This document shows, in pieces, positions 43,523 through 52,900 of a stretch of DNA of 64,000 nt. A model generated the notes under the pieces. That model had not been told where the DNA came from. It worked only from the letters and a program-made list of their open reading frames with translations, and searched no databases. This stretch comes from Paenibacillus sp. FSL R7-0273. Lineage in GTDB: Bacteria; Bacillota; Bacilli; Paenibacillales; Paenibacillaceae. Where the stretch lies: the NCBI RefSeq assembly GCF_000758625.1, contig NZ_CP009283.1, positions 4,847,501 to 4,911,500 of the forward strand, in the 5' to 3' direction. The translations under genes and the position numbers were made by a program. Within the stretch, counting starts at the first letter, position 1; each line of letters starts with the position of its first letter.

Positions 43523-45121
43523 TTATTGTTCAAACGACAGCGGGTAGAAGCGGATTACTTCATCCGGATAGAACGCATAGCCGCTGATCTTATTGCTCAT
43601 GCCGACAATGCGGTTATATTCGTACAGGTACGCCCAAGGCGCTTCGGTTGTAATAATCTCCTGTGCCTGCTCGTAGAGCGTTGTCCGTTTGGCAGCATCT
43701 GTCTCAACGTTTGCTTCTTCCCACAGCTTGTCTACTTCTGCATTACTGTAGTTGATGTAGTTAGAAGAGCCTTTGCCATAGAGCAGGAAGCCGAGGTGGT
43801 AGCCAGGGTCATTAACAAACGATGTCCATTTCGAGATGTAAGAGGTCAGGTTATTTGTTTTCTGCTGCTCCAGGAACTGGGCACGGGCCAGCTTGTTGAT
43901 GTTCATCGTTACACCGATTTTGGCCAGCTCAGCCTGAATCAGTACCGCATCATCCTCCCAGTCGTCGAAGCCGGAGCCCAGCGTGAAGTCAAAGGTAAAG
44001 CCGTCAGCATATCCGGCTTCAGCCAGCAGCTCTTTTGCTTTATCAAGGTTATGCTCGTAGACGAAGCCTGCATCGGTGAAGCCCGGCGTGTTGCTCGCTA
44101 CAGAGCTTTTCATCTGCTTGGCTTGTCCGTACATAACGCCGCTCAGCAGCTCATCGTAAGGGATGGCGTAATTGATCGCCTGGCGGACTTTTACGTTGTC
44201 AAAAGGCTTCACGTTGTTGTTCATTGCGAAGAACAGAATCCGGTTGCTTGCATTGGAAGCGACCGTCAGGTCCGTGTTGCTCTGGAGGGAAGCTACGTCC
44301 TTAGGAGGAATCTCGATCGCCATGTCCACATCACCTTTATCGAGCAGCAGCACACGGTTGGAGGCTTCCTTGGTGAACTTCATAGTAACCTTGCTGAGGC
44401 TTGGCGCACCCTGCCAGTAGGACTCGTTAGCGGTAAAGACCGCTTCTGTTGCCGGGTCCCATTTCTCAAGCGTGAACGGGCCGGAGCCTGCTGCATTGGT
44501 CTTGAGGTAGTCGGCCCCCTGTGCTTCTACAGTCTTTTGATCCACAATGGAGAAGGTGTACATGGCGATGATCTGCAGGAAATTATGATTGGCGTTAGTC
44601 AGTGTAACTTCAACGGTGGAATCATCCACTACAGCTACGGATTTAATTGCGGCCATTCCATAAAGGAAGCTGCCGGAGCTTGAGTTCGCTACACGGTCAA
44701 AAGAGTACGCAACCGCCTCGGCATCCACCGGATTACCGCTTTGAAACGTCACGCCCTGCTTCAGCTTGAATGTGTATACAGTATTGTCATCCGATACTTC
44801 CCAGCTCTCAGCCAGCATCGGCTGGATGTCTTCGGTGTTGGCGATGTTAGCGCCGTCTTCGGTTTTGATGCCGTAGGTGACCAGCTGATCATATGCGGCA
44901 AGCACGAGAGTATCGGAGGTAAGGTCATTGGCTTCTGCCGGATCAAGCGTAGTGCCGCCTTCGGAATAGGCAACCGTCAGGTTGCTTTTGACAGCAGCAG
45001 CCGTTCCTGTGTTCCCTGTAGCCGCTGTGGAAGCGGGATTCGTAGGATTGGCGCTGCTTGCGCAGCCGGCGAGCATAATGGAAAAAGCGACGAGCGTGGA
45101 CATCAGTTTGAATCTTTTCAT
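43523..45121 (-). CDS. Peptide-binding lipoprotein (DppA/OppA family)
   Basis: The substrate-binding component of the importer, 532 residues, SBP family 5. The signal peptide ends in lipobox LAGC (Cys20), followed by an Ala/Thr/Asn linker. The family signature AESWEVSDDNTVYTFKLKQG lies near residue 105, and the C-terminal part ends with EAPWAYLYEYNRIVG. It follows the two permease genes. Whether it prefers dipeptides, modified amino acids or another small ligand cannot be read from the sequence. Confidence 0.92.
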   Translation of the reverse strand: MKRFKLMSTLVAFSIMLAGCASSANPTNPASTAATGNTGTAAAVKSNLTVAYSEGGTTLDPAEANDLTSDTLVLAAYDQLVTYGIKTEDGANIANTEDIQPMLAESWEVSDDNTVYTFKLKQGVTFQSGNPVDAEAVAYSFDRVANSSSGSFLYGMAAIKSVAVVDDSTVEVTLTNANHNFLQIIAMYTFSIVDQKTVEAQGADYLKTNAAGSGPFTLEKWDPATEAVFTANESYWQGAPSLSKVTMKFTKEASNRVLLLDKGDVDMAIEIPPKDVASLQSNTDLTVASNASNRILFFAMNNNVKPFDNVKVRQAINYAIPYDELLSGVMYGQAKQMKSSVASNTPGFTDAGFVYEHNLDKAKELLAEAGYADGFTFDFTLGSGFDDWEDDAVLIQAELAKIGVTMNINKLARAQFLEQQKTNNLTSYISKWTSFVNDPGYHLGFLLYGKGSSNYINYSNAEVDKLWEEANVETDAAKRTTLYEQAQEIITTEAPWAYLYEYNRIVGMSNKISGYAFYPDEVIRFYPLSFEQ

Positions 45122-45282
45122 CAGTAGTTCCTCCCTTTTCTATATCCTGCCTGCAAAATAACACGGGTGCTGCTTGCGATCATACGCCGCTGGCGGCCGG
45201 GTAGTGCACCATGCCATGGGCTTCCCTGATCTATATTTACCGGGATTCTGCGGAGGAAGGAGACCTAGCCCCCTCCTCTGCT

Positions 45283-46200
45283 TTATTTGCCCGAACGCAA
45301 CCGCGGGTCAAGCACATCTCGGAAGCCGTCACCGAGCAGGTTAAAGCCTAAGATTGAAGTGGCAATGGACAGTCCCGGAAAAGTAACCAGCCACCATTGC
45401 CCGGAAATAATGTATTCCCGGCCTTCGGAGATCATCGCGCCCCACTCGGCTATCGGCGGCTTAACGCCAAGCCCGAGAAAGCTGAGACTGGAGGCTGTCA
45501 GGATGGCAAAGCCCATCCCGAGCGTTGCCTGCACCATCAGTGGTGCAAGGGCATTCGGCAAAATGTGGCGGTACAGGATGACTGTATTTTTCACGCCGAT
45601 TGCCCGGCTTGCTTCAATATACTCCTTCTCGCGGAGTGAGACCGTCTGCCCGAACATCAGCCGGGCAAATTCCGGAATGCCGACGATCCCGACGGCAATC
45701 ATCGCACTGGTCAGGCCGGCTCCGATCGAAGCGGCAATCGCCATGGACAGGACCAGCGACGGGAAGGACAGCAGGATGTCCATCAGGCGCATAATAATGG
45801 TACCGGTGCGGCCGCCATAGTAAGCGGCAATTCCGCCGAGCGGCACACCGATTACGAAGGAGATGCCGACCGCAATCAGACCGGTCCAGATACTGATTCT
45901 GGCTCCGTAGAGCACCCGGCTGAGAATATCCCGGCCGAAATTGTCGGTTCCGAACCAGTGGCTGGCCGAAGGCGCCTGAAGCTTGTTCGCCATATTGGTC
46001 GCATAAGGATCATGCGGGGCAATCCACGGGGCGATAATGGCGATGACCGTCCAGATTAGAATAAAGGTCAGCCCGATGGCGGCAAGCCGGTTACGCAGCA
46101 GCAGGGACCATAAGGTTCTGGGCTTGGCCGCAGCTGCCGGCTTCGCCGGTTTACCCTGTGATGAATGCGATGAATGCGATGAATGTGCTGCAGTGCTCAA
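45283..46200 (-). CDS. Peptide ABC transporter permease (DppC/OppC-like)
   Basis: A permease of 305 residues with six hydrophobic helices and the EAA loop EASRAIGVKNTVILYRHILP. The N-terminus contains an unusual Ser/His run (HSSHSSHSSQG) coded by a ninefold repeat TGCGATGAA on the plus strand at 46160-46190, which may vary in length by slippage. The start is TTG at 46200 behind AAGGAGGAG. Confidence 0.92.
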   Translation of the reverse strand: MSTAAHSSHSSHSSQGKPAKPAAAAKPRTLWSLLLRNRLAAIGLTFILIWTVIAIIAPWIAPHDPYATNMANKLQAPSASHWFGTDNFGRDILSRVLYGARISIWTGLIAVGISFVIGVPLGGIAAYYGGRTGTIIMRLMDILLSFPSLVLSMAIAASIGAGLTSAMIAVGIVGIPEFARLMFGQTVSLREKEYIEASRAIGVKNTVILYRHILPNALAPLMVQATLGMGFAILTASSLSFLGLGVKPPIAEWGAMISEGREYIISGQWWLVTFPGLSIATSILGFNLLGDGFRDVLDPRLRSGK

Positions 46201-46230
46201 CGTAAATCTCCTCCTTCCTCACAAGCGGTG

Positions 46231-47241
46231 CTATTCATAGCGGATCCGTGGATCAATGAAGCCGTAGATCAGATCGACAGCCAGGTTAATTGCACAATAG
46301 AGCACGGCACTGACCAGGGTAAACGCTTGGATCGGCGCATAATCCGCAGCCAGAATGGAATCCGTAACGTAACCGCCGATTCCCGGCCAGGAGAAGATCG
46401 TCTCCGTAATAACCGCTCCCCCCATCAGAAAGCCGAACTGCAGTCCGAGTACAGTTAATGTAGGAATCAGCGCATTAACCAGTGCATGCTTGTACACGAC
46501 AGCTGATTCACGCAAGCCTTTGGCCCGTGCAGTGCGGACAAAATCCTGATCCACCACCTCCAGCATGCTGGAGCGGGTCATACGGGCCACAATGGCCATG
46601 GTGCCGGTGCTGAGGCAGATCGCCGGGAGCAGAAGGTGGGCCAGACTGCTTTTTAAAGCGATGATGTCTCCGGACAGGATACTGTCCAGCACGTACAATC
46701 CCGTCAGATGCACTGGAGGGTTGAGATCGCCGCTAATGCGGCCCATCGGTGCCGGCGCCCAGCCGAGGATGGAATAAAAGATATAAATGAACATGAGGCC
46801 CAGCCAGAAAATCGGCACACAGGCTCCGATCAGTGAGAACACCCGGGAGATATGATCCAGAACCGATTCCTTTTTGGTAGCAGCTACAATCCCGACGGGG
46901 ATAGCCACCAGAATCGCGATCAGTATGCTGGCCAGTGTCAGTTCAATTGTGGCCGGAAAACGTGTGGCCAAATCGCTGGCTACCGAATGCCCGGTATGGT
47001 ATGCGTAGCCGATATCCCCTTTGAGCAGCTGCCCGATGTAGGAAAAGAACTGAATATACAGCGGCTTGTCCAGCCCCATATCCTGGCGGATCTTGTCCAC
47101 AATTTCATCCGGGGCTTGCTCCCCCGCCAGCATAATAGCAGGATCACCAGGCAGTACTCTTGAAAGGATGAAGGTGATGACGATAATTCCGAGCAGGGTC
47201 GGAACCATCTGTGCCAGTCTTTTTAATGTGTAAGCAAACAA
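46231..47241 (-). CDS. Peptide ABC transporter permease (DppB/OppB-like)
   Basis: The first gene of the transporter operon, 336 residues. The N-terminal MFAYTLKRLAQMVPTLLGI and the EAA loop RTARAKGLRESAVVYKHALV are typical. Six hydrophobic helices are visible. Translation starts at TTG 47241 behind AAGGGGG. The 255 bp upstream contain the terminator of the PucR gene and should hold the operon promoter; I could not assign it. Confidence 0.93.
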   Translation of the reverse strand: MFAYTLKRLAQMVPTLLGIIVITFILSRVLPGDPAIMLAGEQAPDEIVDKIRQDMGLDKPLYIQFFSYIGQLLKGDIGYAYHTGHSVASDLATRFPATIELTLASILIAILVAIPVGIVAATKKESVLDHISRVFSLIGACVPIFWLGLMFIYIFYSILGWAPAPMGRISGDLNPPVHLTGLYVLDSILSGDIIALKSSLAHLLLPAICLSTGTMAIVARMTRSSMLEVVDQDFVRTARAKGLRESAVVYKHALVNALIPTLTVLGLQFGFLMGGAVITETIFSWPGIGGYVTDSILAADYAPIQAFTLVSAVLYCAINLAVDLIYGFIDPRIRYE

Positions 47242-47410
47242 TGAATCAACCCCCTTACGGCATCAGTCGCAATGCTGCTCTGAGCCTTATCTTTGTGGCG
47301 GAACCAAAGTTCCATGTCAGGTACTGTGCTGTTTCAATGTATCTTTAGTGGTTGTGCTAATTCTACATAGATTTCAACGCCTGCTCTACGTCCCGTTTAA
47401 CTAAAAAAAA

Positions 47411-47433
47411 GCACAACCATTTGTCGGTTGTGC
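47411..47433 (-). terminator. Terminator of the PucR-family gene
   Basis: GCACAACC pairs with GGTTGTGC around a seven-base loop, and the minus strand runs into eight T. Confidence 0.9.
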
Positions 47434-47496
47434 ACTACTGCAACGCGAGAACGTCACTTTTCCTAACATCATATTCCATATAAATCCCAGCGCCGC

Positions 47497-49023
47497 CTAT
47501 TTTTCCTGCAGATAGTAGTAGATCAGGCACAAATGGCAGACAAACTGCTCACGCGGATCATTCAGATCAAACCCTGTTATGTCACGGATCCGCTCCAGCC
47601 GGTATTTAACCGAATTGCGGTGTATGTACAAGCTGTTGGCGGTATCAATCAGACTTCCCCGGCACTCCAGATAATGATAGAACGTCAGCAGCATGTTGCT
47701 GTCATGCTCCTGGTCATACTGCAGCAGCTTGCCCAGCTTGCGCTCGAACAGGCGCTCAAAGCCCGGTCCGCCAAGCCCTTCGAGCAGGTGATACACTTCC
47801 ATCTCCTCGTAGCGGGTGACGCTGCCCGTGCCCTGCCCCAGCCGTCTTGAGACAGACAGCGCCTTACGCGCTTCGTTGTAGCTGGTATAAATGTCCCACA
47901 GGTATTCCGGGGTGCCGACGCCGGTCCGGTAATTGGTGAGGCCGTTGCTTTTGTCAAGCAGCCAGCCCTCCAGCGTCTTGGACCACGATTCCTGTATATC
48001 TTCAGCGGCGGTAAGCTTACGTCCCTCCTGCGTCGGCAGGAACAGCACAGCTCTGCTGGAACGGTACTCGGCATGGGGGGCGACGCCGCGTTTCTTCGCT
48101 TCCTGTTCCAGCAGACGGTTCACCGTCTCCTCGCTGGGGGCCGTCTCCCCCTCAATGACTGCTACCTCCCATTTGTGCTCAGGGTTCATACCCAGCTGCC
48201 TTGCCCGACGCTCCACCTCATGGCGCGTAGGCAGCGGCGGGGTCAGCAGCTCATCGATGAAATTGCCGCGCAGCCGGAATTCCGTATCCTCGGCGACCTT
48301 TCGGCGCATCAGCTCAAGCGCGAACACCAGCCGGGCCTGTTCAATCCCCACTTCCTCCATGTCATCCAGCCGTTCCTTATCCACCAGCAGCTTGGCTACC
48401 GTACGCCGGTCCACATGGATACTCCAGTTCAGCGGCACAGACTCCTGCTGCCATTCATAATCTGCCGGGGAGGAGACGATAATCTTCCGCTCCGGATCAA
48501 CCAGCGCCACCGGTGCCTTCAGAAACTCTGCCACATTGTCGGTTACCGCCTGGATGCCGCTATTCTCCAGTACCATCGTTGTCAGAGTGCGGTAGACCTC
48601 CTCCGCCCGGCGAAGCAGCATCGCCTGTCTGCCGAGCAGCAGCTCCGTTACGGGCTGGGTGATGTCCGTATAGGGTATCTCCGGGGGAATCTCCACAATC
48701 GGCAGACCGCAATCATTGCTGGCATCAATTGCACTTTGCGGAATCTCCTTCAGGAACCGGGCCGGCTTAATCGCCAGTGCCGCCGCGCCCAGATTATCCA
48801 GCGTATAGATCAGCTCCGCCAGCAGCGAAGGGTCATGACGGATGGAGTAGGCAGTTGTCAGCAGCATAACCCCTTCGCTGATCCAGCCTTTCAGGTCAGG
48901 AACCTCCATGATGTCTACAAACCGGACCACCCGGTCCAGCCCCTGCTCACCGCTCACTACCCTCGCCTTGCCGAGCACGGACAGCTGCATTAGTTCTCTT
49001 AATGTTATTCCACGTGTCTTCAA
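47497..49023 (-). CDS. PucR-family transcriptional regulator
   Basis: A 508-residue activator-type regulator. The N-terminal PucR domain (about 1-125: LRELMQLSVLGKARVVSGEQ, VMLLTTAYSI) is followed by a GGDEF-like CdaR middle domain and a C-terminal helix-turn-helix (DTANSLYIHRNSVKYRLERI). Relatives control purine or amino-acid catabolism in response to a pathway compound. Translation starts at TTG 49023, eight bases behind GGGAGG; an ATG 20 codons upstream lacks a ribosome site. It stands between the transporter operon and the racemase/AroM/DUF1177 genes and most likely controls both. Confidence 0.88.
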   Translation of the reverse strand: MKTRGITLRELMQLSVLGKARVVSGEQGLDRVVRFVDIMEVPDLKGWISEGVMLLTTAYSIRHDPSLLAELIYTLDNLGAAALAIKPARFLKEIPQSAIDASNDCGLPIVEIPPEIPYTDITQPVTELLLGRQAMLLRRAEEVYRTLTTMVLENSGIQAVTDNVAEFLKAPVALVDPERKIIVSSPADYEWQQESVPLNWSIHVDRRTVAKLLVDKERLDDMEEVGIEQARLVFALELMRRKVAEDTEFRLRGNFIDELLTPPLPTRHEVERRARQLGMNPEHKWEVAVIEGETAPSEETVNRLLEQEAKKRGVAPHAEYRSSRAVLFLPTQEGRKLTAAEDIQESWSKTLEGWLLDKSNGLTNYRTGVGTPEYLWDIYTSYNEARKALSVSRRLGQGTGSVTRYEEMEVYHLLEGLGGPGFERLFERKLGKLLQYDQEHDSNMLLTFYHYLECRGSLIDTANSLYIHRNSVKYRLERIRDITGFDLNDPREQFVCHLCLIYYYLQEK

Positions 49024-49217
49024 CGCCTCTGCCTCCCTCTGCTGTCTACAGTATTTCATGATTTTTCCTGAAATATGCCACACTATTCATCATGCGCCCA
49101 TTGCGCAATTCGTCACGCTAGTGTACCAGACATCTGCCGTTTACCACAGGAAAATATAGCAAATTGCAGAGACTTTCCGTCTGTAAAGGCGTAGCGGCGG
49201 CGCGGAGCGGGCCATTG

Positions 49218-49472
49218 GGCGGATTCAAGGGCATTTATGCCTTTCATTTTGGCCGGCCAGGCTATTTCGGCGGATTCAAGGGCATTTTTGCCCTTCATTT
49301 CAGCCGGCTAAGCCTTTTCGGCGGATTCAAGGGCATTTTTGCCCTTCATTTCGGCCGGCTAAGCTATTTCGGCAGATTCAAGGGCATTTTTGCCCTTCAC
49401 TTCGGCCGGCTAGGCTATTCCGCGGATTCAGAGGCATTTTTGCCTTTCATTTCAGCCGGTTAGGCCTTTTCG
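49218..49472. repeat. 51 bp tandem repeat, five units, each with a hairpin
   Basis: Units start at 49218, 49269, 49320, 49371 and 49422, exactly 51 bp apart, with the core GCGGATTCAAGGGCATTTTT. Each unit holds the palindrome AAGGGCA-TTTT-TGCCCTT or a close variant. The array lies about 200 bp upstream of the PucR gene start. Because 51 is a multiple of three, a plus-strand frame with 17-residue repeats and a minus-strand frame are open; neither has a ribosome site or family resemblance. Confidence 0.92.
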
Positions 49473-49943
49473 GCGGTAATGAGTCACCGGTAGCTTTACC
49501 ACTAACGCTAAAGCCGCCAAGAAACTCCCGGGTAGCAGAGTGGGACAAGCTAATAGTTACTTGAAGTCCTCATATCCCAATTCTTTTCAGTAACCGGCCG
49601 TTCTGCCCTGCCCCTCACCCCAGGAAGCTAATTATTACGATCACAGCGCTATCTCTCCTAACCTTTTGCCCCGCTTCAACGTCCTGTTCTCCTCCACCCG
49701 CCATAGCAAGTTAAGTTACTCTAATAGCTCTCCAAGCTTGCTCAACACAGAAACTCAAATTTGTCTGACAACAAAAAAGCGTCCCCCGACAATCATTCCG
49801 GGGGACGGCTTAACTACAAGCTGCGGAGCTAAAGCATCAGCAGCCAATATGCTTACATAGCGAGTGTTTCACCAGACCATTCCTATACTTTACACAACGT
49901 GTATTCTTGGTCTTCGCATTGAGCATGCACGCAGAACCCACTT
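49473..49943. other. Gap between repeat array and low-complexity region
   Basis: Apart from the terminator at 49779-49810 I see nothing in this stretch: no gene with a ribosome site and no further repeat. Confidence 0.5.
49779..49810 (-). terminator. Distal terminator of the DUF1177-AroM-racemase operon
   Basis: GCGTCCCCCG pairs with CGGGGGACGGC around a nine-base loop; six T follow on the minus strand. It lies about 490 bp beyond the racemase stop. Confidence 0.82.
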
Positions 49944-50285
49944 GGTACGCATTAGGTACGCATTAGGTACGCATTAGGCATGCATTTAGCAAACGCTTGG
50001 CACGCATTCGGCACGCACCCGCATTCGCTTGCTACTAACTCCGCACGCACCAGGTATGCACTCAGCACACACTTAGTATACTTACTCGGCACGTATTCGA
50101 CACACATTTGTTACTCACTACGCACACACGGCACACACCCAGCACACACTTGGCACGCACACACGGCACACACCCAGCACGCACCCAGCACACACTTGGC
50201 ATGCACTCAGCACGTACTAGCACTCCCCCGGCACTCACTATGCACGCATTAGATACGCATTAGGCACTATTTAGCAAGACATGAA
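49944..50285. repeat. Low-complexity short-word repeat behind the racemase gene
   Basis: The 11-base word GGTACGCATTA stands three times in perfect tandem (49944-49976). Degenerate versions (GGCACGCATT, AGCACACACT, GGCACGCACA) continue every 10-12 bases to about 50275. The region reads as CA-rich on the plus strand and GT-rich in the transcript. No gene is present. Confidence 0.8.
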
Positions 50286-50295
50286 TACGGCTCAA

Positions 50296-50949
50296 TCAGC
50301 GCCGCACAATGTCCGGCAGGGATGCGGCAGAGGCCGCGGCTGCGCCGAGAGACAGAATCGGGTCGAATGCGCGGATGCCGAGCTTCTCCTCCAGCTCGGC
50401 GGCAAGCCCGATGGTGGCGAAGCCGGTACACGCCAGCACCAGCGCATCGGCTCCGCGCTCGACGAGCCGCGCTGCTCCGGCAAGGGCACCGGCCCGCCCG
50501 GCTGGCGTACCGAGGTCCAGCGTCGTCGTTACGCCGTCCGGGCGGTCCATGCCGATATAGGCATCACCCAGAATACTGCGGATGAACGGCGGAACCTCCG
50601 TAAGGATCGTCAGAACGCCAATCCTGCTGCTGCAGGTCAGTGCAAGATGGGCAGCGCAGGAGCCAGCGCCAAATACTGGAACCTTAACGGCTGCCCTTGC
50701 TTCCAGCAGCGCAGGGTCAGCAGCACAGCTGATGCCGATTGCTGTACAGCCCTCTGCTTCAAGCTGCCGGGCAAGCTCAATGATCTTCGGCACCGACTCT
50801 GCCTCCGTCTCCTCATTGTATACACCCCGGGGCTGATCCGGAATACAGCGGCTGAGCACCGGCAGGCCGAACCGTTGCTCAACCAGCGCACCGTGCAGCC
50901 GGACTGCCGGCTCGTCCTCCAGCGTAATCACACGTATCATTCCAAGCAT
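50296..50949 (-). CDS. Asp/Glu/hydantoin racemase family protein
   Basis: A 217-residue member of the cofactor-independent two-cysteine racemase superfamily. The two catalytic cysteines are Cys75 in IGISCAADPAL and Cys174 in LVLACTGFATIG. The N-terminus (MIRVITLEDEPAVR) and length resemble hydantoin racemase relatives more than MurI. It would invert an amino acid or a ring-shaped derivative. ATG at 50949 follows GGGGGG. It is the last gene of the minus-strand unit DUF1177-AroM-M29-racemase, 213 bp after the M29-like gene. Confidence 0.82.
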   Translation of the reverse strand: MLGMIRVITLEDEPAVRLHGALVEQRFGLPVLSRCIPDQPRGVYNEETEAESVPKIIELARQLEAEGCTAIGISCAADPALLEARAAVKVPVFGAGSCAAHLALTCSSRIGVLTILTEVPPFIRSILGDAYIGMDRPDGVTTTLDLGTPAGRAGALAGAARLVERGADALVLACTGFATIGLAAELEEKLGIRAFDPILSLGAAAASAASLPDIVRR

Positions 50950-51162
50950 CCTTATCCCCCCTGATTAGACTGCAACAGTCCATCTATTTCAATGCTGCCA
51001 TTTAAGCATCCTAACAGTCCATCTTTCAGCTGTTTACGTTCACATATCCATACCATGTCTGTTCAGCTGATCACGTCCGCACATACACACAGCCTGTATT
51101 TTCTGCTACTTACGTTCACGCTGAACCTGCGATCTACCATATCCACTATGCAGCAGCACCGC

Positions 51163-52107
51163 CTACAAAAGCTCTCCGGCACGCATTATAAGCTTACCGT
51201 CAATATAAACATCCGGCTTCATTACCACAGCATCAATGTGGACTCCCGCCGCAACAGTTCCCCCGAAGGTATTATTGCTGCCAAAGGCTACATGGATCGT
51301 CCCGTAGACCTTCTCATCCTCCAGCACCACACCGGTAATTCTCGCCTTATTGTTTGTTCCGATGCCGAATTCCCCGAGCAGGCGCCCGTCCCCTGCACCA
51401 AGCATCTCCAGCAGCTTGTCCCCGCCGTCGCCTTCGGCCGCAGTCAGACGGCCCTGCTCAACGGTCAGCACCAGCGGGCTGTTCAGTGCACCGATTCCGG
51501 CGATGGAGCCGTCCACCTTGATCTGCCCTGCCGCAGTGCCTTCCAGCGGCGCAATATAAGCTTCTCCGGATGGCAGGTTGCCGGATTCGCCCGGATTCAA
51601 ATATAATCCGGTGCTCAGCACACCGTCTCTGCCGTCAATGGAGAAGCTGAGGCTGAGCCCCTCCTTCTCCACCCGGACCTCACGGCCTGCGGACAGCAGC
51701 CCAGCTACCTGCTCAGTCAGCTCCTTGACCTGGCCGTAGTCGGCGGTAATCGCCCCGTGGCTGAACATATCATCAGTCATCCCCGGCATGGTCGCCACCC
51801 GGGTTCCTGCAGCAGCAGCCTGCTTGCGGGCCGCCGTATGTGTCATCGAATGTGTCGTAATGCATACCGCCACATCCGCCTTAGCCATCGCTTCGGCAAC
51901 CGGAGCAGGCGGCTCTTCACCGGATCTGCTGCGCGGCTGCATGATCAGCAGCATCGATTCGGCTCCGAGCCGCTTGCCTGCCTCGTAGACGGATTCGGCA
52001 AGCTCACGCTTGTCATCATCGGCTACAACTGCCAGCAGCTCGCCGCTGCCGAGCCCCAGACAATCCTTCAGGACATTCATGCTGATTACTATTCTTGCTT
52101 CACTCAT
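51163..52107 (-). CDS. M29-like aminopeptidase family protein
   Basis: A 314-residue protein that resembles the C-terminal part of thermophilic M29 aminopeptidases and the related NicX-type dioxygenases. The metal-site region is visible: LGEFGIGTNN, ARITGVVLEDEKVYGTIHVAFGSN (Glu and His ligands) and HIDAVVMKPDVYIDG (His and Asp). The fold is thus a metal enzyme; peptidase or ring-opening activity cannot be told apart. CAGGAGGAAC precedes the ATG. It begins 16 bp after aroM. Confidence 0.72.
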   Translation of the reverse strand: MSEARIVISMNVLKDCLGLGSGELLAVVADDDKRELAESVYEAGKRLGAESMLLIMQPRSRSGEEPPAPVAEAMAKADVAVCITTHSMTHTAARKQAAAAGTRVATMPGMTDDMFSHGAITADYGQVKELTEQVAGLLSAGREVRVEKEGLSLSFSIDGRDGVLSTGLYLNPGESGNLPSGEAYIAPLEGTAAGQIKVDGSIAGIGALNSPLVLTVEQGRLTAAEGDGGDKLLEMLGAGDGRLLGEFGIGTNNKARITGVVLEDEKVYGTIHVAFGSNNTFGGTVAAGVHIDAVVMKPDVYIDGKLIMRAGELL

Positions 52108-52123
52108 CTTAAGTTCCTCCTGA

Positions 52124-52792
52124 TTACACCATTTCTGCTATCAGCTTGCCCATCAGGGCATTCGACAGTACTGCGGGCACGCCTGCGGAGGCTGCCCACT
52201 GTCTATGCTGCTCCACATAGCCCATACAGTCAAGTACTATGACATCTGCCTCGCCCCGCAGCCGCTCCGCAGCAGCACGGAAATCCTTTTCCGTTCCCGT
52301 ATACGGGGAAGCCGCGGCAAAGGGAATGCTTCCGCCCGAAGCAGCGAATTTAACTCTCATGCTCTCCTCCTGCTCCGGCAGCGGGCCGATTAGCCCCAGC
52401 CGGCGTCCGCCCAGCATAGCCCGCACAACAGGTGGAATGATCCGGTCCGGCTCTATTAAATGGGCCCGGGCTGCGTGCAGTCCGGGGAATACACCGGTAC
52501 AGGCCAGCAGAATCGTAGTGATTCCCGCGCCCTCCATGGCATCAATCTTCCCCTGCAGCACCGATACGATCCGTTCCCGTGAAATCACTGCCGCCGAGCC
52601 GTCCGCCATGCGGGTAGTAAGCACGTACTCCCCGGCCTGCGGGCTAAAAAGCTTACCAACCTGCTCAGCGGTATAGCCGTCCAGCACACCTGCCTGCACC
52701 AGCTCTGCCTGCCCCTTCAGATATTGTTCGATTATCGGGGCCACATCAGACCTCGGCGCCTGTCCGATCGTGATCAAGCCGATTTGCTTCAA
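52124..52792 (-). CDS. AroM family protein
   Basis: A 222-residue AroM-family protein. The family start MKQIGLITIGQAPRSDV, then LLACTGVFPGL and VIVLDCMGYVEQHR are visible; the two cysteines recall the Asp/Glu racemase fold, to which AroM is related. In E. coli aroM lies beside aroL and its function is unknown. Translation starts at TTG 52792 behind GGAGGG. It stands between DUF1177 and the M29-like gene. Confidence 0.87.
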   Translation of the reverse strand: MKQIGLITIGQAPRSDVAPIIEQYLKGQAELVQAGVLDGYTAEQVGKLFSPQAGEYVLTTRMADGSAAVISRERIVSVLQGKIDAMEGAGITTILLACTGVFPGLHAARAHLIEPDRIIPPVVRAMLGGRRLGLIGPLPEQEESMRVKFAASGGSIPFAAASPYTGTEKDFRAAAERLRGEADVIVLDCMGYVEQHRQWAASAGVPAVLSNALMGKLIAEMV

Positions 52793-52861
52793 GCTGTTCC
52801 CTCCTGTCGTTTTCTGTGATTGTTTCCGCTCTGTGCCGGTGTCCGCACTATAATATACAAA

Positions 52862-52885
52862 TGGCGCTGAACCGCTTCAGCGCCA
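52862..52885 (-). terminator. Hairpin between the DUF1177 and aroM genes
   Basis: TGGCGCTGAA and TTCAGCGCCA form a perfect ten-base stem with a four-base loop. Only a short T run follows on the minus strand, so it may be a leaky terminator or a stabilising 3' hairpin. Confidence 0.55.
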
Positions 52886-52900
52886 CCGTCTCCTATAATG

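Noticed and set aside
43526..44683. 385-codon plus-strand frame antisense to the peptide-binding protein
   Set aside because: The minus-strand frame has a lipobox, family motifs and ribosome site; the antisense frame has none.
49164..49463. 99-codon open frame with 17-residue repeats
   Set aside because: It arises because the 51 bp repeat is a multiple of three; no ribosome site stands at a suitable distance, and other frames are open too. Kept as a repeat, with a test proposed.
49218..49472. CRISPR array
   Set aside because: Units are repeated over their whole length with no unique spacers, and no cas genes are near.
50992..51606. 204-codon plus-strand frame across the racemase/M29 gap
   Set aside because: Most of it is antisense to the M29-like gene; no ribosome site or family resemblance.
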